From: Chaenocephalus aceratus | Lineage: Eukaryota > Chordata > Actinopteri > Perciformes > Channichthyidae | NCBI GenBank assembly: GCA_023974075.1 | Contig: CM043785.1 | Span: 24,307,169 to 24,371,168 of the forward strand | DNA: 64,000 nt | Reading direction: 5' to 3' | Part shown: one piece after another, positions 58,134-64,000 of the stretch | Position numbering within the stretch: position 1 is the first letter of the stretch | Layout of the letters: each line of letters starts with the position of its first letter | Notes under the pieces: model-generated | Database searches by the model: none | Told to the model about the DNA's origin: nothing | What the model saw: only the letters and a program-made list of their open reading frames with translations | Translations under genes and position numbers: made by a program

Positions 58134-59591
58134 GTGACAGAGCTGGAAGTTCCTTCTCCGGCTCGAATTGTGTTCCCGCTGCCTCGAGAGATGCCTCAAC
58201 GCCATCCTCAAGTCCGCACAAAACACATGTCACATCATTATTGTTTAAATAAACCATTTTTCGCTGACGCATCCAGGCCTCGGCCAAGGGCGCAGCTCCA
58301 AAAAATGAAAAGAAAAACAATAAACAGTCCGTTAACCATAAATCCCCTTCTGAGAACAGCTACGGCCTCTCTCAAAAGGCGGATAATAAACGGGTCTGTG
58401 AAGGCACCACCGCCACGCGCATGCGCAGTGCCGGTTGGGGCTTTAAGGGCACTACCGCCACGTGCGCACGCAGTGCCGGCTAGAGCTGTAAAGAACGGCC
58501 CGTCAATCCTTTCCCTTTCAAGAGCAGCTACGGCATCTCTCAAAGGACGGATTATTGACGGGTCCGTGAAGCCACCGCCACGTGCGTGCGCAGTAACGGT
58601 GGGGACTGTTGAAATGGGGTACCACCGTGTTCAGACACTAGATGGCCCCATGACACAACAAATAGAGTCTCAGAGGGTAAGAGATGTGACATCTCCGCTG
58701 GCTCTAAGGAGCACACAGTGGAAGATGCTCGCAACATCTGCTGGGGTTTTCAAGACAGTAACACAGGGTTACAGGCTCCAATTCGCTGTCACCCCCCCTC
58801 GTTTCTCGGGCATTTTGTATTCACAAGCCCGAGGAGAGTCAGCCCATATTCTAGAGAGAGAGATCCTCTCACTTCTAGAAAAGAGAGCTATATCTGTTGT
58901 ACCTGCCGAGCAGAGTCAGAGTGGTTTTTATTCCAAGTACTTCCTCGTCCCCAAACGAGGAGGGAACGGAATCCGGCCAATACTGGATTTGAGGGTTCTG
59001 AACAGATATCTAAAAAGATACAAATTCAGAATGCTCACTCACACATCTCTGCTGCGTCTCGTGCGACAAGATGACTGGTTTACATCAGTCGACCTGAAAG
59101 ATGCGTATTTCCACATCCCAGTATATTATCCACACAGGAAATATCTGAGGTTCGCATTTCAGGGGATCTGTTACGAATACAGAGTACTTCCCTTCGGCCT
59201 GTCTCTCAGTCCAAGAGTGTTTGTACGATGTACGGAAGCCGCGATAGCCCCGTTAAGACAACAGGGTATTCGCTTGGCGAGCTACCTGGACGACTGGCTG
59301 CTTCTCGCACAGTCGGAGCACGAGGCTATTACGCAGACAAATTTCCTCGTAAAGCACCTGCTCAACCTGGGGTTCATAATAAATACAGAGAAGAGCATGT
59401 TGTGCCCCGCGCAGACTATACTCTTCCTGGGTTTACGCCTGAACTCGGTGCCCTTTTCAGCTCACCTGTCAGCGGAAAGAGTGAAAGCTTTCAGAGCTTG
59501 TCTCGCTTTATTCCAGCGTCGCAAACATGTTCTCTTCAGATCATGCCTGCGGTTGATGGGGCTCATGGCGTCAGCCATCCTGGTCGTATGA
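58134..59591 (+). pseudogene. DIRS reverse transcriptase, copy C
   Basis: 485 open codons. After a minisatellite-coded stretch the polymerase begins near 58830 (ARGESAHILEREILSLLEK). Motifs run in order: GIRPILDLRVLNRYLK, SVDLKDAYFHIPV, VLPFGLSLSPRVF and the catalytic SYLDDWLLLA (about 59280-59309), then FLGLRLNSV. It is the only reverse transcriptase core among the three DIRS copies. The frame ends at a TGA at 59589-59591, and RNase H follows in another frame, so one indel separates them. Confidence 0.85.
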
Positions 59592-59652
59592 CTAGGACGC
59601 TTACACATGAGGGAGTTTCAGCGCTGGGTAGCCGCCTTAAAACTAAAGGGTA

Positions 59653-60546
59653 ATGGTTACTGTGAAATGCGTAACGGCACTGCGCCACTGGCTGCACCCG
59701 ACTTTTCTAGTACGGGGCGTGCCTATGGGTGCTGTCCTTTCACGGAGGGTGGTCACCACAGACGCATGTCTGACAGGTTGGGGAGGTATTTATGAAGGCC
59801 GCTCGGTGAGGGGTCTCTGGAGTAGAGACCTCCAGCGGGCACACATAAATTACCTGGAGCTTTTAGCGGTGTGCCTCACCCTAAAGCACTTCCTGCCTTT
59901 TCTCAGAGGACACCATGTCCTCGTGAGGACAGACAATACGACGACAATATCGTATATAAACCGCCAGGGGGGTTTGCGTTCTCTCCAGTTACACATGCTG
60001 GCACGCAAACTGATCCTATGGAGCAGCGGGCGTCTCCTCTCCCTGAGAGCGACGCACGTACCGGGTGTGTCGAACCTCGGGGCAGATCTGCTGTCCAGAG
60101 GTACACCACTTTATGCAGACTGTACTTTACATCCAAGGATTGTGAGCCAGCTGTGGGTGCGTTATGGCAGAGCCACGGTGGATCTGTTCGCATCAAGAGA
60201 AAATGCTCAGTGTCAGCTGTTCTTTTCGATGCGCGACCTAAACGCACCGTTAGGCGTGGACGCACTCGCACACGTTTGGCCTTCGGGCCTTCTGTACGCG
60301 TTCCCACCCTTGGCTTTGATTCCCCAGACTCTGGCAAGAGTGAGGGAACAACGCCACACACTTATTCTGATAGCTCCGCACTGGCCAGCTATGTACTGGC
60401 TGGCGGAGATTTATCAGCTGCTGTGCGGGCAGCCATGGCAGCTCCCACTACACAGGGGCATACTGTCCCAGGCGGGGGGTGAGATTTTTCACCCACACCC
60501 AGAGCGCTTGGCCTTATGGGCCTGGCCCGTGAGTGGTACAACCTGA
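59653..60546 (+). pseudogene. DIRS RNase H and linker, copy C
   Basis: 297 open codons. RNase H acidic residues are visible in VVTTDACLTGWGG, INYLELLAVCL, VLVRTDNTTTIS and VSNLGADLLSR. A conserved downstream segment (PLYADCTLHPRIVSQLW, LALIPQTLARVREQ) follows, then the start of the recombinase in another frame (GLAREWYNLNIVRLP at 60516). Confidence 0.85.
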
Positions 60547-61141
60547 ATATAGTGAGACTCCCTCATAGGGTGTTAACACTATTCAGAGTGCGAGAGATTC
60601 CTACACCAGGTCTCTCTAACATAGTGCGGTTACTGACCGTGGCTTCCGCCAGGCGAGCCAGTAATGTTTTCATGCACTGTCTGTACATGTACCCAATGGA
60701 TATTGAGACATTTCCTCAGCCGCTGGGTCCCTACGGGGAACAGCAGCGGGATTTGCTGTGTCCAGTTTGTGCTTACGCACCTGTATGGACAGATCAGGGG
60801 TGTTTGTCATAATGACCAACTCCTGGTGTCCTGGGCTAACCCTTAAAGGGGGGCAAGCCGGTTACTAAGCAACGGTTCTCCCACTGTCGTGTGGAGGCTA
60901 TTGCTTTGAGACCCTTGTGAGTCAGAGTTTGCAGGCACCTTCGGGTCCGCAAGCTCTTTCAAATCAGGGTCTGGCTGCATCCTGGGCTCTGTCCAGGATG
61001 TCTCCCATCCAAGACATCTGTGCAGCGGCAAGCGGGTCTTCGCCGCTCACTGTTGTCTGCTTTTACAGGCTGGACGTCTCCGCTCCAAGCGTGGCCCGAG
61101 CAGTGCTGGGCACCTTGTTGAGTCGGGACTCCACCTGTTAA
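60516..61141 (+). pseudogene. DIRS tyrosine recombinase, copy C, internally deleted and catalytically altered
   Basis: The N-terminal SAM-like domain and part of the core are missing between LFRVREI and the first Arg box. That box reads LTVASARRASNVFM, against ALASAKRVSDIHAL in copies A and B. The second box reads GPQALSNQGLA, where copy B has GLRAHSTRGLA, so the catalytic Arg and His positions are lost. The Tyr region (VCFYRLDVS) survives. Stops and frame changes occur near 60810 and 60915. Confidence 0.8.
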
Positions 61142-61149
61142 ATTCTGGT

Positions 61150-61538
61150 TGATCGGTGATCTTCGAGATAAGCTCGTCTGGCAATACGGGAGCTACAATA
61201 TCCCATAGTGAGACATCGAACGGAGTGTTATGAATGAGAACTATAGGTTACTTACGTAACCCGAGTACTCAGAGTAACATGAAGTGAGATGTCTCACCAG
61301 ACGGCCCTCCTTTTTACGGTGAAGCAAGAAGAGGTGCTTATTTTGAATGACGCATGCGTCGTGGCGCAGGCTACTTATAGGGGGTGATTTCCCCTGACGT
61401 TGACGTCAAGAATCACCGGCCAATCAGGATTGGCGTAATGAGATTGATGCTTCTGTTTGCTCCGCGATGAGGCGCATCCCATAGTGAGACATCTCACTTC
61501 ATGTTACTCTGAGACTGGGGTTACGTAAGTAACCTATA
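61150..61538. repeat. Right terminal and internal complementary region of DIRS copy C
   Basis: 61205-61246 is the inverted left terminal repeat (CGAACGGAGTGTTATGAATG). It is followed by GGTTACTTACGTAACC palindromic motifs and a second inverted segment to 61538. Equivalent sequences are at 34410-34800 (copy B) and 12442-12650 (copy A). Confidence 0.75.
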
Positions 61539-61629
61539 GTTTCTCTTTACCCATGGATGCACAATAACAACGGACCCATATCACCTTACTGCCAGCCCAC
61601 GGAGCTGTAATAATGGATATATTGCACAT
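61539..61629. repeat. Dispersed repeat X, copy 2, right part
   Basis: Starts GTTTCTCTTTACCCATGG and matches 50958-51048 almost exactly up to TTGCACAT, where the LTR element begins. Confidence 0.75.
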
Positions 61630-62217
61630 TGTTAGTGAATTCTAGAACCCTGAAGGCAGGAGAGACTGAAAAGAGTCAAGGGAAGCTTATAAAAGTTAAC
61701 AGCATTTAATTCCACAAAAGATGCGGTGGTGTACAAAATGAAATGTGCGAGTGGAGGCGCTCTCCTCATCCGCCCGGTCAGTTCAGGTCAGCAGGAGGAA
61801 GAGGTCAATCCTTGGCTTGCTCTTCCTGTTGTCATCTGAGGTCTTCTCCTATTGGCCGGCGTCGTCGGGGGGGCGGGTCCAATGCAATTCCTGCCTTGTT
61901 CTATTGTTAAATTACATCATTCTGGTGTCTATGGTTATTTAAACATTCCCTAATAAACGTTATTCAGCGGCAATAAATGAGTGCTAAACCCAGTGTGCTC
62001 AGTGTACAACATCACATGTAATTTCACCTTTGATTCACGTTTGAAAATGCAGCATTTCGCCACATGCTAATGCTAACCGGAAGTGAAGCATTTTCAGAAT
62101 AAAAGTATTAAGTTAATAGTTAGTGAACTTCAGGTTTTTCAGAATAAAACTGATTTAAATTAAATAGTGTATTTAATTCAAATTACGCCATATCAACATT
62201 GATTTTAATTTCTAACA
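61630..62217 (-). mobile_element. 3' LTR of a minus-strand LTR element running off the window
   Basis: On the minus strand the block begins TGTTAGAAATTAAAATC (62217) and ends AATTCACTAACA (61630), 588 bases with TG...CA ends. It is preceded on the minus strand by a purine-rich GTAAGGAGGGAT. The paralogous empty site near 51048 lacks it. Its partner LTR and target duplication lie right of the window. Confidence 0.65.
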
Positions 62218-64000
62218 ATCCCTCCTTACATACCCTTTAAGGTATGTAAATAATATTGAAATCAATGAGTTCTTCATCCGAACATTGCATGGTACATAAC
62301 TCATAAAAGTAAAAAAAAATACAAATAAGAATACATATTCATCATAACTATGAAGTTTTTCATTTGTGCATAACTTCTAGCTTAAACCTTTAATGTCACT
62401 TCGTAAAATAGCAGCAATTAGCTTGGTATGGAAAACGTCTAACTCCCTCCTTTCACATCATAAATCATCTTCTTACTGTATCTGGTGTAAAAAAAAAAAA
62501 GCACTTGTTCTTTTACAAAGTATAAGAAGGATTAAACTATATGAAAATAGCTAAATATTACTCTTTATTTACTTTTACTGTGTCTCTGGAGGAATAATTC
62601 AGAACCTGCTGATATTTGAATCTTACTACTGGGCATATGTTACAAACAAAAAACATCTTCATGGTGAACTAAATAAAATCCTTGTAATCTTTCTCAAATC
62701 TAAATATAACAATGAACTATTCCCGTTTGTGGTAAAGACACACAATAACGTTATGTAATACAATTTCATTATGGATTCAAAAACAACTAAAGTCATGATG
62801 CTGTCAGAGTGAATGATTTCCTGAGTGTATCTGTCCTGTAAGGTACGTCATTCTCTGCTTGGACCGTGTGCAGAAATCCCATCGATTCACCTGGCAATAC
62901 GGCTTCCACCTGTCTATTATCAAGCTGAAAAATGAATCCAGAATTCCAACATACTGTCATCAAATGTCTTTCTATTATGAATTTAAATTAAATGTATATC
63001 CCCCATAATGAACTAAACAATAAAGTCTATGGCTTTTACTTCTAATTCTTTAACAGGCTAGTTACAAGATGTTGTCTAAATTAAATTCGGTCTCATTACA
63101 TTACTATGTTTTAGCTTAACTGTAATATGTTCTTTCTACATTTCAAACCTCAGTTACTGTCTGTTAAAATATTACAAAATTGTTTCATTATCACAGGTCA
63201 ACTTCTTCAGTATTCCATTCTGGAATTACATCTCTCACAGTAGCCCCTTGGCCACTGATTCTGCATCTGTGTTACCTGTTATAACTCAATCAATATTTAG
63301 AAACATGTCAACATTCATCAAACAGTATCTTATCCCCAGATATGGAGCAGGTTCATTATAAAACTATCATTCAATGCTCAGTTTGAACATCTGGGTTGGG
63401 GCGGTAGGTTTCTGTCAATCCTTAAAAGAAAAATTTAAATTGTGAATTTTACAGCCATGTTGACATTATACATTATACACACTCCCCCCTTTTTACACAT
63501 GAACTCATGTGTAACAAAACCCTATAATGGGGAGGGGGAAGAAAAACTGTCAGGTAAATATTGGTTAGGGACATAACGAACATTATTTACAATTGTACAT
63601 CCATTATCATTATTTCCACAGTGAAAAGAAGTGTTTCTCTCCGTCCTTCAGATTTTAGTTTGAGTTTTACATTTGCAAACCGCCAACTCCTGTGGGAGTA
63701 AAATATCAAGTAGATTAGAAACGGGTCACATGTGCGGTTTCCCCTTTTGTGGAATTTTTAGGAAAACTCTAATTTCCCTTGGAGCTCCAAAATAATATGT
63801 TAGTCCAAAAACATGCTTGGTTAGTTATTGTTTTAGAATCATGCAGTTACACTGATCACATGCCGGCATTCATTCACACTCACACCGTCTGGTTGTCACG
63901 TCAGGTTTAGTCAGGTACACCCCAGAGTCAGTCATGGACAGTGCTTTTGTCACACTGTCAGTCAGGGTCAAAGGTCATTTGGTCTCGGTCTTTTGGCCAT
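62218..64000 (-). other. Internal region of the minus-strand LTR element, no clear ORF
   Basis: By position this should be the 3' internal part of the element. I see no open reading frame of note on the minus strand. A second purine tract (TAAAAAGGGGGGAGTGTG on the minus strand, near 63480-63500) is present. The region may be an untranslated 3' part or strongly decayed. Confidence 0.35.

Larger units (their letters stand above)
55945..61538 (+). mobile_element. DIRS-type retroelement copy C, near full length
   Basis: 5594 bases in plus orientation. The left terminal repeat starts CTCATTCATAACACTCCG. At the right the repeat is seen inverted (61205-61246) and is followed by the internal complementary region, ending GTAAGTAACCTATA at 61538. 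The trinucleotide GTT stands at both junctions (55942-55944, 61539-61541) and once at the empty paralogous site near 50958. The order is ORF1 gag, minisatellite, reverse transcriptase, RNase H, tyrosine recombinase. Each ORF has lesions. I see no methyltransferase domain. Confidence 0.88.

Overview
This is eukaryotic nuclear DNA, almost certainly from a teleost, probably a percomorph. The evidence is GT-AG mini-introns of about 80 bases, L2-type LINEs, DIRS-type tyrosine-recombinase retroelements, an endogenous retrovirus with a class I-like integrase, hAT elements with BED fingers, a PIF/Harbinger element with a MADF remnant, and many short inverted-repeat elements. There is no bacterial operon, CRISPR array, rRNA or tRNA that I could support. 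Most of the window is nested mobile DNA, and long single-exon ORFs here are mostly transposon relics or repeat artefacts.

Left part (1-10.5 kb). The most interesting locus is an apparently undescribed split gene on the minus strand. It has a TATA-like box near 10.22 kb, a 5' UTR exon (about 10196-10004), a signal-peptide exon (8207-8156, ATG at 8189), two small exons with phase-1 introns on both sides (8002-7958 and 7585-7502), and a fifth exon starting at 7418. The fifth exon runs into a coding-type minisatellite that reaches position 1. The four splice joins fit in frame. They predict a secreted protein of Ser/Thr/Pro-rich repeats with an N-glycosylation sequon about every six residues. The array has expanded by 636-base higher-order units, carries scattered in-frame stops and a 10-base deletion, and is split by an L2 LINE (1159-3695). 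That LINE carries its own 42-base insertion of another L2 tail.

Middle part (10.5-30.5 kb). A solo LTR with target duplication (10912-11424), a roughly 145-base satellite, a truncated DIRS element (copy A, 12442-15559, minus strand), hAT elements at 17827-19761 and 25569-26634, a TA-flanked element at 19821-22230, and dispersed repeats, several in inverted pairs. The promoter and first exon of the mucin-like gene recur at about 24.05-24.5 kb. At 28367-29866 lies a complete non-autonomous LTR retrotransposon encoding a coiled-coil protein; it sits inside a LINE 3' fragment.

Right part (30.5-64 kb). An endogenous retrovirus (about 30.5-45.67 kb) is split in pol by DIRS copy B (34410-42238), which is itself split by two hAT elements, giving three layers. 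At 51.7-55.05 kb are the first exons of a putative small secreted peptide gene, next to a spliced copy of the same exons that a hAT has interrupted. DIRS copy C (55945-61538, plus strand) is the only copy with a reverse transcriptase, but its recombinase is crippled. An LTR element on the minus strand (61630 onward) runs off the window. Two paralogous copies of one dispersed repeat serve as empty sites for three of these insertions.
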